The notes: generated from the letters alone by a model not told the origin. Counted from the first letter of the stretch, positions 46,399 to 58,839 are shown. The stretch: 64,000 bases of DNA from Lepeophtheirus salmonis (GCF_016086655.4 NC_052131.2:8539940-8603939); one strand, 5' to 3'. Translations and numbers: made by a program.

Positions 46399-46700
46399 TC
46401 ATTTGTAAGCTTGGTCGCCATTAGTGGGAATGAAAGCCTCTAATTAGTACCGGATGACCACCTACTCATGTGAGATATAGCTACGACTAATCTTCTTCCA
46501 CTTCTTATTCAAAGATGAATTTAGTTTGGTGACGATCCTATGACAGACTCAGCAGGTTTTGAGGTCTACCAGATGCTGTAGTCCAATGGGTTGATAAGGC
46601 AATAGTGAAGACTCCTATAACGCTCTGTACGAATTTGTTGATGCTTAAGATTACGACCTGCCTCTTCTAAAATATGTATGATTTTAGGAGAGGTTTGATT
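46399..46700 (-). pseudogene. Tc1/mariner-like transposase, C-terminal fragment
   Basis: On the minus strand INPLDYSIW (third-Asp block, with the preceding S-P-D lost) is followed in shifted frames by KLNSSLNKKWKKISRSYIS and LEAFIPTNGDQAYK with TGA at 46399-46401. This corresponds to the L-K-x-S-I...W and L-E-A-V-I-x-x-N-G-G tail of mariner-like enzymes. A terminus-like ATACCGGGTAATGATTAAG sits at 46298 just beyond the 3' end, comparable with the ACCGGGTGG end at 30105. Multiple frameshifts. Confidence 0.65.
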
Positions 46701-46764
46701 ATCTTTGCACATGGTCCACCTGGACTTCTTTATTTGCAAATTCGGCTGTGTGACATGGGTTAGC

Positions 46765-47190
46765 ATGGGCGTTCACAGGAATATATATATATATTTATTA
46801 GTATTATTTGGGGGGCATGGGTTTTGGATTTTTTTGAAAAAAATTCAAAATGTCAATGTCCATACCAATTTTTTTTTTTTTAATTTAAAAATTTATTATT
46901 TAATTTTTTTTCAGAAAAATTAATATAATCCATAGCTTTTCAAAAAAAATTAAATTATTTGCAAAATCTTTCAAAAGTTACATTTTTGTGAAAAAATTTA
47001 GAAAATCCTTTGTAATACAACAAAAATTTCAAAAAATTCTTAGCTATTAAATATATATCAAATTCTTTGAAACAAAATTGGCCTGTATTTTGGTCTTAAA
47101 TTTTTTTCATCCTGAGCAAAAAAAAATCTAGTAAAAAAGTAAAAATTCCTTAATTTGGAGGTGACTACAGCCCCTCTAGCCTACCCCCTG
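46765..47190. repeat. AT-rich array element, copy 7
   Basis: Left edge GGGCGTTCACAGGAATATAT, then family phrases (TTTTTTTGAAAAAAATTC, 'catagcttttcaaaaaaaat'). The right edge has CTACAGCCCCTCTAGCC, half of the GGGGCT..AGCCCC palindrome seen at other copies. Confidence 0.6.
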
Positions 47191-48261
47191 ATAAGCTTGA
47201 CTGGGTTGCCACTTTGAGGACGATCCTTTAATCTGGACACATTTTCAATGTCCCTGTGAACGCGGTAGTGTGTGACGGTTTATCCCGAACTATTTTACAT
47301 TGTTGGAGGTGATGTTAGCAGGACAGATTAATTTTGCAATCTGCAAACTTTTGTTTCCATCTTTGTCAAGAAGTGAGATATATTTGATTACAATATATCG
47401 TTTGAAAGATAATAAATACAGATTTATATTATGTGGCGAACGTTCAGATAGAATCTCTCTACACCTTTCAAAAATACAGTTAAGGAACTGTTGTGCAAGA
47501 TTCATTCACTACATGGGACATGAATACAGCTAAATATTTCATAAATATATTTTTGTCAATTATAGGCTTAGTATTAATTTTTTTGACATCTGTTAAGATA
47601 ACTAACTGAAAACCCTTATTTAATTAATGATATTTAATATGGCTGCAATATGGCCCCTTTCAAATAAAAGGCATTACCTTTTAAGGCTTTCAACGTGATA
47701 ATAATTTTTTGAGACTTCAAAGGGATCCCTACATGCTCAGAGAATTTGCCTTTAATCGAAAAATATTGCTCTCCGGAGTGTGAATATGCATACATATATG
47801 AGTTCATAAAACAAGTTATTGCTTAAAAAATCAAGGCATTTTAAATTAAATTAATGTTTCCACCTTGATTATTCTTAATTTTAAATTACGTCGTCGTATA
47901 ATTCATAAACATACATATTTATGTCTATTATAGACTTTGTATTTAACTTCCTGAGACAAATTATAATATATGATAATTTTATTTATATTTTTAAACGTTA
48001 TTTGCCTTAAAACAACCTGTAACTTCGTTCTAGGGAAAATCACTTGACACCGAACTAAAAATAAAACATTCATTCTTTGACTAAGGCTCAACACTTCTGA
48101 ATACCTTTTACTTGAATATTAAAACAATCAAAAAAATAAAATAAAGCCAGATCAAAGATCATCATGTGTTTGTACTGAATGATAATTACTTTTAAACCAT
48201 GTCAAGCAGTTTTAGCATGGCTTCTGTGTAAACATAAGTAGTTTTGTGTGAGTCTTCATTT
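47191..48261. other. Unassigned DNA with an open frame on both strands
   Basis: 47290-47533 is open on both strands for 71-77 codons. Neither translation resembles a family I know, so no gene is called. Confidence 0.35.
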
Positions 48262-48901
48262 AGAACTGTAGACTGCAGTCCCGTCCGGTTCAGGCTCAGT
48301 CCAATCCAGTAAAGTCCTCCATATCGATCTGAAAACTTATAAAGTTTGGCCTTAAATGACGTCACACACCTTTATTTTTATAATACAACACATTACCAGC
48401 AATTGTTTAGCATGAACGGTTTTTTAATCCTTTCAAGAAATAGTGAAAAATCAGATCATGAAATTGTTTTTGATCCATTTTTTTGTAAAAAAAAAATAGC
48501 ACCAGACTTACTACAATAACTCACGATCTAAAAAGCAAATTGTCATCAAGTTTTGACAGCTGTCTTTTGAAGGTTGGTACTAACTGAAAATAAGCCCAAG
48601 ACTTTTCAGCTCATGTGTTAAAATAATTGTGTATGTTACTCAAATAGAGGGCGCTGTGAAAATGATTTTTAGCATGCGCTCTTTTTTTTTAAAGAATTCA
48701 TTTGAACAACAAACTAAGATCTGTCAAAACCCTTTGTGGATAATTCATACTTCTTATTTTGCTCATGCCCTAAATGTGTATTTGAAAAGGATTAAATTTT
48801 AATTTACTGTCAGGACCGAAATATCGGTCCAAATCCGTCTAGAAAAAATGAGTTAAGACCGAACCAGGGGAAAACTCCATTTGGATCGAGTCTCAACACT
48901 A
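48262..48901. mobile_element. MITE-like element of the TAGTGTTGAGACT family, probable copy
   Basis: The right end on the reverse strand is TAGTGTTGAGACTCGATCCA. The left end is less certain (CTGTAGACTGCAGTCC at about 48266). Subterminal stretches repeat 'ggtcc', 'gaccg' and 'cagtcc'. The interior has AACTTATAAAGTTTGGCC, which matches the reverse strand around 39515. No ORF. The left boundary may be off by several bases. Confidence 0.5.
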
Positions 48902-49614
48902 CTTGATACGTATTACGTACACAATATCTTTTATTTAATATTATGTGTGTTTGTAAAAGTAAGGGAAATAAAATTACTGATGCACGGAAAAGAGAAAGAT
49001 GAAGAGAAACTTTTATAACTACGGTGTGTGTCTTTAGGGGGAAAAGAAGATAACCACAAAGGAGATAAATTTAAAGGAAGAAAAAAAAACATTTTGAATG
49101 AAATTTAATTGTAGTTGTACTCCTAATCCATGCATAAGGCCTTTTCAGGAGCAGGAAGAAGAATTCAATGAATGTGAAATGATAGATTCCAAGAAACGTG
49201 GTGACTTTTCTAACCTAATAAAATCCTGTTTCAGATAGTGTAAAAGCTATAAAAACAAGTAACAAAGGCCGTATGGCGCCAAAGCGACCACAGGATTTAA
49301 TCACACAACCTATAAATGACTCATTCCAGAAGTATGATAGCAGTAGTCACACTATTGTAAAAAAAAACAGCTTGGGAATCCAACAGCTTCTACTTATTGT
49401 GTGTAGAATGAGCTGTATGTTAACTTGAGGAGATGAACGTTTTTCCCTATAAATGATGTATCTAATTTATTGTTTCTCATGACGTGTGTCTATTTTTGTT
49501 GTATATTTTTTATAATCTGTTTTTGGGTCAGATCAAATCTGTGCATCTGTTATTTTCTGGAAATTCCCACTCAGGCCCTCATTTTCTTTCAATTCATTTT
49601 TTCATTATAGAAAA

Positions 49615-49860
49615 AATAAAAAAACGACCATGTGATCAATATAAGTACAAATCTAGTTGACTACGAAAAAAATTTCTTCCGCGAGATGTCACTTTCAATG
49701 CAGCACATATGACGTCTCTTAATTCTTTTTTGTCGTCAACTATGTATTATATTTTCACAGAATTCACTTTGTGAATTTATGTAGGTTTAGCAAATAGTAG
49801 CAATGTTTCTTGTCTTGGTAATTTTGTCAACCATTTTCATTTTCGACAACAAGACTGATG
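49615..49860 (+). repeat. Dispersed repeat 'ACCATGTGATCAAT', copy
   Basis: ACGACCATGTGATCAATATA, AGTTGACTACGAAAAAAA, GAGATGTCACTTTCAATGC, AGCACATATGACGTCTC. The reverse strand of 55240-55370 has the same landmarks in the same order. Confidence 0.5.
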
Positions 49861-49964
49861 CAAGAGTTAGGGCTGTCGCTAGGATATATGTTGGGGGTTA
49901 ATTTTTTTATTTATGGACTTTTATATTATAAACCTTTCAATTTTACCCCATTAGTACATGAATA

Positions 49965-50215
49965 ACTTATAACTAAAATGTGTATTGGGCACTCGGTAGA
50001 GTGCAAACCTAAAATCAAATTGAGTTAGGTATATCAATTTGTTACAAACTGAGGGTTGATTAAGCATTTTTTTCATCTTGTGTTACCTTGACCTCTCAAA
50101 ATGTAACGATTTCTTACTGTGGCCATATATAATCTTCGTACCAAGTTTGATCATAAGCAATCTCTAACTTTTGACATAATCCTTGTGACTAACAAACAAA
50201 CAGAGTTAAAAACAT
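49965..50215 (+). repeat. SINE-like element with tRNA-like head, copy B
   Basis: GGGCACTCGGTAGAGTGCAA head at about 49988, then ACCTTGACCTCTCAAAATG, ATTTCTTACTGTGGCCA, CCAAGTTTGATCATAAGC and a tail GACTAACAAACAAACAGAG. Order matches the copy at 7745-7975. The GGTAGAG core resembles a tRNA D-arm. Confidence 0.55.
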
Positions 50216-50837
50216 AACCTCCGTTCAACTACCTTCGTGTAAGTAATTAAATTTTCCCCCAGAGATCACATTTAATACTACGCATATAATCCAGGGAGGT
50301 GGGATACGCCCCCCCCCCTCATATCCTCCATGGTGACAATGCTCGAATGAACTATATAGATAGCTTCTATAGAACTCGATAATTGTCATTGAATAGTTTG
50401 TTCACTGTTAGTTTAGATTTACAAACCCGTTCACCTATAGGAATGGTGCTCTTTATCAAAATTATGTCTTGTTTTGAAACTATCAACATTTTTCTCACGA
50501 TATATGTACGTTTGTTTCGTAGAAAGGAATGGATCTATCACTTTTGCGAAGCAATAAACGACAATTTCCTCTGTAAATCCTGAATGAATTTCACCTTCAC
50601 AACGCTTCACTTTTAGAAGAAGGAAATAGTAGCACCAATTACTTATAATATATAGATAAATACCAAATGGGAAATATCATGAATGATTCCTTTAAAATGA
50701 TATTGTTTATAAGGATCAGGTTTTGATTGATTATTATTAAGTCAATATTGAGAGATTCAATATGGTTCATTTAAACATAACAATAGTTCATCATTAAATC
50801 TCTTTCATTAAACAAAATGTCTTTAGTACTGAAACTC

Positions 50838-51080
50838 AGGGCCGTGACTAGAATTTTTCTTCGAGGGGAAGGTAATGCTTTTCAGATTTTTTTCCTTAAT
50901 TTTTTTCAAAATTTGACAAAAAGAAAAAAAATTAGTATCACGATAATTTTTATAATAGAAAAATATAATAACCAAGTTATATTTAATAATAAAAATTTGA
51001 CATTATTAATCCACTTTTTGACAAATTCAATTTAATTTTACAACAATTAGCTTCGAAACAAAAATTTTATCAATTTTGGG
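50838..51080. repeat. AT-rich array-like block with 'gggccgtgactagaa' edge
   Basis: Starts with CAGGGCCGTGACTAGAATTT, like the edges of other AT-array copies, and contains TTTTTTTCAAAATTTGAC phrases. It is shorter and less regular than the others. Confidence 0.4.
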
Positions 51081-51417
51081 GAAAATATTTTGTCAGGTGG
51101 GAGGTTTCATAATCAGATGCCTGTTGAAGCTATTAGAGAACCAATACCATTTTTGGCTAATTCATTGTGACCTTATCTTTAGTGTACAAAGTACATAGTC
51201 CTTAACTTTTGCTTAAGTCAATCGAACATTTCCAACCGTTTGATTATTCTTCATTCTATTATAAATAATTGTTCATAGCTTAACAATAGCTAATTCATGT
51301 GCAACCAATCAACGTTAAAAACAGTAATAAGGGGCAATGTAATCTAATAATTGACAACTGGCGAAAAAATCCTCGGGCCTTTTGATGTTTTAAAGATATA
51401 ATAGTAATTAGTGATGC

Positions 51418-52150
51418 GACGATTCATTGGAATCAGGAATGGGAGAATCGGGTGTTATTTCTGAATTTGGGGCCAGGGAAATCAAGCTTAATTTACAATT
51501 CTGATTTTTATTTATTACTGGTATTTAATTTTTGATTTTTTCCCCAAAAAATATAATTTTCGGTGAATAACTATGTGTTTTTGAAATTTTGCTACAAAAA
51601 TTTAATATTTGAATTTTTGTTCTTTTAATTTTATATAAAAAATATAATTTCGGAATTTTTATTGAAAACAACTGAGGATTTTTGATCCTCAGAGGATTTT
51701 TGAAAATTTTTTCAAAAAATTTAATTTTAGAAATACATTATTATTATATATATTATATTACAAAATTTTTATTTTTTTGTAAACAAGAGTAGATTTTTGA
51801 AATTTTTCTCCCATTTTTTTTTTTTGTAAACAACTATAGATTTTTGAAACTTTTCTCTAATTTATTTTATTTTTGGTGAATAACTGTTGATTTTTGAATT
51901 ATTTTTTGTAAAAATTTAATTTTCTGTGAACAGTTTTAGACTTTTGAAAATTTTTTCTATCAAATCTAAATTTTTAATAATAGGTATGAGTTTTTGAATT
52001 TTTTTTCCAAAAATTAAGTGTTTGGGGATAATTGTGGATTTTTGAAAAAAAAATTAAATATCAAATTGCATATTTGAATTTTTTTGTCTTATAATTTAAC
52101 TTTTTTTTTTTCAGCAAATTTAATTTTGTCACTTTTCGTTCCTGATTTTT
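51418..52150. repeat. AT-rich array element, copy 8
   Basis: Leader ATTCATTGGAATCAGGAATG, then TTTTATTTATTACTGGTATT, shared with 44525-44650. It is followed by about 600 bp of family phrases ('tttttgaaattttgctacaaaaatttaat' in several versions, 'gtgaataactgttgatttttgaa'). Confidence 0.65.
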
Positions 52151-52539
52151 TTTTTCCAATTGTTGCATCATTAATTGTAATATAACACTGTTTTATTTAT
52201 AGTAGCAAAAGTAGTAGACAAATTGACAGCTGAAAAAGTAAATCTGTGTAAATTGCTCAGTGTCATGGCATTAATGTTGTTTAAAACGCTCAAATGGTTG
52301 AACTCGAATTAGCTCATGTTAGAAGAAATAGTGAGATCACATGGCACTCTCATTGTATCTTTCAATCTTATAAAAGGCTATTTATTAACAATTTATAGGT
52401 CAATTCTACTTTTAATAGTAGATAATTGTTCTCACCATAACAATAGCTGATTTGCAAATCGACCAAAATACTGTTTGTAGGTAAGAAATAAGTAGAAAAC
52501 TTACAGCAAATATAAAAATAATGAAGAACAGTTGATTTT

Positions 52540-52640
52540 TGTACATGTAGTTACCTTTATTGTGTCACACAGCCTTGCTTCAAAAAATAATCATAAAAAA
52601 GGCCTAAATCAGGTGGTAGTTTGGCAATGTCTATATACTT
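52540..52640 (+). repeat. Dispersed repeat, 'CTTTATTGTATCAC' family, partial copy
   Basis: GTAGTTACCTTTATTGTGTC, ACACAGCCTTGCTTCAAAAA, AAATCAGGTGGTAGTTTGG. Confidence 0.5.
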
Positions 52641-52689
52641 CTGGCTGTGTTACTTTATTAAGTCATAACTGGGTCAAGACGCAGATAAT

Positions 52690-53005
52690 TTCTAAATAAA
52701 ACTCGGCAGCTCATTAACACAGCGAAAATTACTCACACCTTCTTAGCTAACAACATCGCTTTTTGGAGCAAGAGAATGTGGCAACCATGCGGTCTGGATG
52801 TCAATCCCCTCGACTTTTCTTTCTGGCTGCACATCAAAAGAAGGGACTGTAACATCTGTCAGCCGAAAGTTGAAGCCATGAAGTCCTCCGTGGACGAGGA
52901 GTGGAGTGCTATGGGCTCGAACTTCATTTGCAATAATTGCAACCCTTTTGGCTGGTTGCTATCAGTGAGGTCAATGGTGGCTGAATACAGTAAATCAATT
53001 TGAAA
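52690..53005 (+). pseudogene. Tc1/mariner-like transposase, C-terminal fragment
   Basis: Frames give LINTAKITHTFLANNI, then MWQPCGLDVNPLDFSFWL (third-Asp block), VEAMKSSVDEEWSAMGSNF, ICNNCNPFG, then frame loss and a stop at about 53003. Shares TAKIT.xFLANNI and the VDEEW helix with the relic at 30231-30870, so the two belong to one family. Nothing upstream of the second-Asp region is found: only the last third survives, with the ORF open for 75 codons. Confidence 0.8.
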
Positions 53006-53099
53006 TTGCCTATATATCAGAAAAAGATTTTGTTAAATGAATAATTAAAGAATAGCAATATTCCTTTTTCTTTCCAATTGTGTAAGTTTATAGTTTCAA

Positions 53100-53460
53100 G
53101 TTTTCATAGTTTGAGTTAATTATTGGCTTTGTATTCAAATTTGTGGGATGTGTAAGGATAGCCAATAATATTAACTATTGTTAAGAACCTTTATTTGGAT
53201 TAATATACTTACATTGGGCCAATAATTGTCCCCATTTAGCCTTCAAAATAAAATCTGTCAATTTTTCATTCTTTTCTAGTGAAAATCAATTTTGGTTACT
53301 AAAAGTATAATTTACGATATACCAAAGGGTTCCTGAGGAATAATTTGTTGATAAAAATTAATAATAATTCGTATAAGCATACAATTCCAAATTCAATTTT
53401 GAGAAAAAACATGCTAACTTACTTTTGTGTTGACAGGGCACATATCATAAAATGAAATAT
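53100..53460 (+). repeat. Dispersed repeat, 'AAATCATTCTAGC' family, longer copy
   Basis: GTATTCAAATTTGTGGGATG near the start. Near the end, CCAAATTCAATTTTGAGAAAAA, CTTACTTTTGTGTTGACAGG and GCACATAT. Order agrees with 62650-62990. Confidence 0.5.
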
Positions 53461-54914
53461 AAGTTATTCCAATACTCTCCACATAATTTTCAAAAGGTTA
53501 TTAATTATACAATTTATTGTTTATCAGAGCATGAACATCATCTACAAATATAAAGTATATCATTTAATAGATGTGAAAATTACATTTATCAAGTATAATT
53601 AAAGTATTATATTGTTATTGCTTTAAAGTATAATTCATTTATGTTCGTGAACCTATGGTGTATAACGTTCATATTATGTGTATCAACCTTTATTTGAATT
53701 ACAAATTAAAATGTTAAGGTAATGAAGTCCTTGTTTCAAATATTAAATATATAATTTACGATAAATATGACGAACAATATATGAAATATATTTAAGTAAG
53801 GAAGTTTTATTGATAAATGGGATCCGAATTCAACTTAGATGACATCCATACTATTAAAGAAAGGTTTGTCTGTGGGGTACTCATTCTTGAGTGTGCGCTT
53901 AAAATCTTGATTAGTTGATCTAAGATATAACAAAAGCGTAACCCGGGTGCCCGGGTATATTATAATATACTTGAAGGGGTCTTTAATACTCAAGATAATG
54001 TGCGAATGTTTTTGATCCACCTTAAGGACCAGTTGACCACCTGCACAACCTGTTTGCTGAGATATATTTTGGAAAATAAAATGGAGTCTCTTGTGACAAT
54101 TTCTTATCAGACTATAGTTTAATTGTCTGAATACAATATAAAGTTCAATGAAAATGTACTACATCATGGATGTCTAACCGTTTGATGTAATCAGCTGTAA
54201 TACCACTTGAAATATTTTAATGTCTTTAAAAATTGCCATATAAACAAAACTATAAAATACAAATTTATTTCAATTTTACACCAAATATAAAAAAGGCCAA
54301 ACTGCTTAAAAAACTAATCTGAGTCTCAGAAAATACGAGATACCGTCAAATATTTTTCAACGTTTGTACGAATTATGAGCGTTGTATGCATTATGATGAT
54401 ATTGCAACAATATTGCTAAAAAATACTACTATAGACGCAATGGGGGCTGCGATCCGCAGGTAGGACATCACTATTCTAGATTATCAAATTGCTTGCAATA
54501 AAATTGTATCGTAATCAAATCCTTAATGATCAAATTGTTTGCAATGCATTGTTTAATAATCAAATTACCCACAATTATTTTACCTGACAATGTAAATTTA
54601 GTTGAAATGACCATTGGCCACTCTTTTATATATTTTCCCACTCTAACGGACATTTTACACATTGTCCATAACACATATATAGGTATATACAAATTGAACG
54701 ATAAAGGGAAATAATATTGGAAAGGGGTTCATTTCTTCGCTCTTTTTTAATTGTTTTCCAAAGACATATTTTACCCTAGGACCAAAGCTAAATCTAGTGG
54801 GGAAACAACGACAACAAAATCCAGTTTTGTCCGAATTTCATTGGCTACAAGAATCTGTTATTGTGCGCTAGGGGCACTAACAGAATAATTAATTTCTTTA
54901 AGACTAAATAGGCT

Positions 54915-55035
54915 GAAATCGTTACCTTCATTGTATCACAGAACCTTTCATGCGAAAAGAAACAGAAAAAATGTCCAAAATCAGTCGGTAGTTAGCCAAT
55001 TTTTTCCAACTAAGGAATAAATATTATATAATTGT
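54915..55035 (+). repeat. Dispersed repeat, 'CTTTATTGTATCAC' family, copy
   Basis: GTTACCTTCATTGTATCACA, GAACCTTTCATGCG, CCAAAATCAGTCGGTAG and TTAGCCAATTTTTTCCA. Confidence 0.5.
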
Positions 55036-55079
55036 TGGAAAGGGCTAATGGCTTAACAAGGGCTAATTATAAACTAACC

Positions 55080-55400
55080 AATCGATGGTCAGAGCACTGA
55101 CTAGGGGAAAATAAGCTGAAATATCGACCGTTGATAACTAAATACGGTGTAAATTTGTGTATTTATGAGTTATTTGATGTGCCATGTGCTACCTCTATGA
55201 ATTGACAAGGTAAATGATGCAAAGGGAAGAACAAGTTGCATATGTCATAAAGAAAATTATAAACTGACATCATATGTGCTACCTCAAAAGTGAAACCTCC
55301 CGTGAGTTTGTATCTCTTCGTAGTCAACTTAATTTGGAACGTAATTGATCACTTGAAAATCGTTTTATGAAAGAAAATGAGCAGAAACGTAACTTTTATA
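55080..55400 (-). repeat. Dispersed repeat 'ACCATGTGATCAAT', copy
   Basis: Reverse strand order: TCAAGTGATCAATTACG, AGTTGACTACGAAGAG, GGGAGGTTTCACTTTTGAG, GTAGCACATATGATGTC. Inverted relative to 49615-49860. Confidence 0.5.
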
Positions 55401-56045
55401 AAAATAAAGGAAACAGTTTAAATGAATCCAAGCCTGATTGATTTGCATGTGAAATATCCTAGTATGCAAGTTTAATAGCAATTTATGTACCTACTTACCT
55501 AGAAATATGTGCCTCTATGTATATTGTAAGCGAAATAGGTCCTAAAATCATTACCAATAGACTAATTATGGAGTACTTCTAACAGTAATCATCCATAGAA
55601 TGCGAAAACGATGCAAACCTATTATGTACATACATAAAGTCTGGAGGCTTTTTGATTTGATTTATTTATATTGTAAATAAGTTGAGCAATAATTATATGT
55701 AATATACTATAAGATAATTACTAATAAATAATATAACTAATGATGGTAGTCGGTTCATAAAATAGTATATATGTTATTACTATGTAAAATCCTTACTTTT
55801 CATAAAAAGAGATTATTTGGAATCATGCCTTCGTGACGTTTGACCAACCTTGGCACAATTCCTTCCCTTCCCTTCTTTCATATATGGAGAGAAAGAAAAT
55901 ATATTTATTTCTTATTTCAAACAAGAACCTTTATCTAATACATAAAATATGAAATACAAAATTATTAATTTTCTCACGTTAAGCAATCCCACTCTACTCC
56001 ATCATGGAGGAGGGAAAATAAAAGAAAAATTAAGAACATATGCAT

Positions 56046-56165
56046 TAGTGTTGAGACTCAGTCCAAGGATTAATTTTACTAGAACCATATTTCGGTCCAG
56101 GCCAGGAACTCAGACCATAGACTAGATTTTAAATGAAACCGATTCAGCGATTGGTCCATTGAAAG
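56046..56165 (+). repeat. Single end of the TAGTGTTGAGACT MITE family
   Basis: TAGTGTTGAGACTCAGTCCA at 56046, then 'ggtccaggccaggaactcagacc' style word repeats. No partner end was found before the transposase relic that starts near 56330. Confidence 0.5.
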
Positions 56166-56329
56166 CTAAGCCCTTACTAATTCAATAATTAATGAAGGTT
56201 ACGTGATTGAAATTAATTCATATTTCAATCAATTAAGGCAAAACCAATTATTTACGATACAAAATAAACCTGAGCTCTCTAGCCTACGTATAAGTCGAGA
56301 AATTGACACTTGCACTTGATCCACGAATG

Positions 56330-56790
56330 TCCATTTGCGCACTCCAAGCAGTCTACACTCTCATCAAGTTTGAAACATTGGAGAGGAAGAATGGCTGTGT
56401 CAAAAAGACCAAATTGGATCGAGAGGAGCTAAAGAAAACAGGCCAGGCCAATCCCCTTACGTCCATGAGGGGCCATGCAAGAAATTTCGGGATTTCACAC
56501 TATACCGACATCAAGTGATCCATCAAAAAAATTGATAGAAAGAGCCTCGTGAGGGTGGAGAGGCCACTTTTGACACCAGCAATGAAAGAATCCATTGCAA
56601 AACTCTTTTGAATGAGTCTTTTGAGATATTTGGAACTTATGGCCCCCCAACAGCCCCTGATGCCAACCCCCTCGACTACGCTTTTTGGGCGTATGTCAAA
56701 AAGGTCCGTCATACAAACATTGAGACCCTCAAAGCCACTGCCAGCCCTGGGACGCCATGACAGAGGACTACATCCAACAAATTCTTTTGT
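56330..56790 (+). pseudogene. Tc1/mariner-like transposase, internally deleted
   Basis: One frame reads FETLERKNGCVKKTKLDREE, TGQANPLTSMRGHARNFGIS, a TGA, SIKKIDRKSLVRVERPLL and TPAMKES: the DNA-binding half. At about 56600-56630 it passes directly to YGPPTAPDANPLDYAFWAYV (third-Asp block), then KKVRHTNIETLKAT, and decays. The segment carrying the first and second catalytic Asp (normally around S-D-E-K and Q-D-G-A-P-A-H) is gone. Few other lesions in the N-terminal half, so this is one of the better preserved relics. Confidence 0.85.
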
Positions 56791-56879
56791 TAATTAATAT
56801 TGTATTTTAAAATTCAAAGTGGTCAGATTTTAATTGACAACTCAGTAGAATTAGTTGTTTTTGCAGCTGTTCTACACCC

Positions 56880-57205
56880 ATGGGCGTCTGCAGGATTATA
56901 TTGGTGGAAGGGGAGGCTTGAATTGAAAAAAAAAAACTGTATTTTCTGTTTTCAATTTCAAATTTTCAAATTGTCAGAGCCTGTCATTTGTAAAATTGAC
57001 TTTTTGTATAATTTTTACATTATTCAAAGATTAGATCAAATGAATTTTTTGTTCCGACCTTTTTTTTTAAATATAAATCCTCCCTGTTTTCAATTTCATA
57101 ATTTTACAAATTTTTTCCCAAATCGATTTTTTTTTGTCAATACAAAAAATTTCCACATTCTTTTTTGTTGGGGTATAGCCCCTCCCCCTTTTTTGAAACG
57201 CCTGA
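56880..57205. repeat. AT-rich array element with GC-rich ends, copy 9
   Basis: Left edge GGGCGTCTGCAGGATTATAT then GGAAGGGGAGGCTTG. Right edge GGGGTATAGCCCCTCCCCC, then CGCCTGATACC. The middle has phrases such as TTTCAAATTTTCAAATTG and 'ttttttcccaaatcgattttttttt'. A 144-codon open frame across it is low complexity, not a gene. Confidence 0.6.
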
Positions 57206-57774
57206 TACCGAAATTTTTTAAAGAACTAAATTAATGTGGTCAATTTAAAAATCAATAAGGCCTCAGACCGGGCTAGGCTTTTTAGATACAAAACCACCAC
57301 TAATAATCATAGCAAAGAAATAAATAAATTATATCCAAATAAATCCTTAATTGAGGATGCAATAGAAATCCTTCATCAGGGGTGTAGTGCACTGTACATA
57401 GTTATGTGATATATTTATTGGTTCAGGGATGAAGATAATCACCACTCTTCATAAGTTCTTTCACAATATCCTCAATGCAAAATGATGAAAGAGCTTTATG
57501 TATCGTAAATTGTACATAATATATATTGAAAAGTGGTTCAAAAAATACTTTTCAGGATATTCCTGTTTGTGTTCACAGCTTCCCTAAAAGGGATGGGTTT
57601 ATCTTAAATCCCATTTATTCTCTTGATAAATATGAGAACAAAAACCAAAGGAAGAAGTCGTTATACAATAAGTCCATGTTGAGTCTCTATCAAGTCCAAG
57701 ACCTCAAATACATTCCTTCAGTCTAGTTCAAATCCTCAGAAAATAAAATATACTTTATGATGATCGTTTGAAAA

Positions 57775-58320
57775 GTCCGTGCAAATCGAAGTTATGCTTA
57801 GTTAGGAGCATTTCTTGAAAGATCAACAACAACTTTCAGCCAGATCGGTCTATTTCTTTATGTTTGGTATATTATGGCGACTGTCTGTTGGATTTGCAAG
57901 CAGTAATCCTCATCGAATATCAGGAAAAGGGTTTAAATTATTATAAATCCATATTATTCATCGTTATTGAACCGTTTCTTTCTGTTTAGCACTCGTTTGA
58001 ATTGAAAAAGTGGAGATATTTTCAAAATAGGGACAAAAAAGAATTTCGTTTGTTGATTCATCATTACTCTATGAAGTGCAAAACGCCTCACAAGCCTAAA
58101 AAGAAGCTTGATAGACAATATGGTGACTCTGAACCTTCGATTAGAATATTTTATAAGTGGTTCAAATTTTTTTTGAAGTGACCATAAGGAACAAGTGACA
58201 CTGAACGTTCTGGACGTTATATTGATTTACTACTCCAGAAATCATTGATATTGTGATGGATGGCAGAAGAGTGAAGGTGTGTGAGGTTGCTAGTGCTGTG
58301 GGGATCTCGAGTTGGCCTCC
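57775..58320 (+). pseudogene. mariner transposase, N-terminal fragment with 5' end of element
   Basis: TGAAAAGTCCGTGCAAATCG at about 57770 looks like a mariner terminal repeat. About 250 bp further the frame KKEFRLLIHHYSMKCKTPHK begins, continues LDRQYGDSEPSIRIFYKWFK, and after a frameshift GTSDTERSGRYID and PEIIDIVMDGRRVKVCEVAS. These match the paired helix-turn-helix region of the irritans/cecropia-type mariners by memory (E-F-R-x-L-I-K, G-D-S-A-P-S, E-R-S-G-R-P). Sequence after about 58320 is unrelated; no catalytic domain. Confidence 0.8.
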
Positions 58321-58839
58321 TATTTCCCTTCATTTTGCAACCACAACAGCTGAGGTGTGAGCTGTTGAATTATAGTGATGGAAAATGACTTTTTTGTGAG
58401 CCAATCGGGTGTGTTTTTCTAGCAGCTCGGTTTTCAAACGGTCCAATAACGGTCCATAATATGCATCTGTAATAGTTCTACTCGTTTTGTCATTGTGGAC
58501 TTGGACTTCACTTGGTAGTACGAAGGATTTGACTTGGAACCATATAAACTTAGAATTGCGGTCATTTGTACATTAAATAGATTTTTTGTGATAAATTTAC
58601 GCTCTATTGAATTCCAGTATTTATATATATGTGCAATTTCCAAATTACACGTTCAATGGAAATTTTATAAGCTACTCCGCATTTTACTTCTTGTCCAGGG
58701 AGACTAAGAAATAAATTTATCAAATATTCACGTATTTTTTAACTCGGTCGCAATCTGAATTAGATATCAAATATATTAACTAAATATTGGTATTTATATC
58801 GGAGGGGGTGACTTTGACCTCGATACTGGCTATTCTATT

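Noticed and set aside
47290..47533. Open frames on both strands over the same 240 bp
   Set aside because: Neither translation matches a family I know, and overlapping open frames on both strands usually reflect base composition.
56800..57234. 144-codon open frame on the plus strand
   Set aside because: It runs through the AT-array element at 56880-57205 and translates to Phe/Asn/Lys-rich low-complexity sequence.
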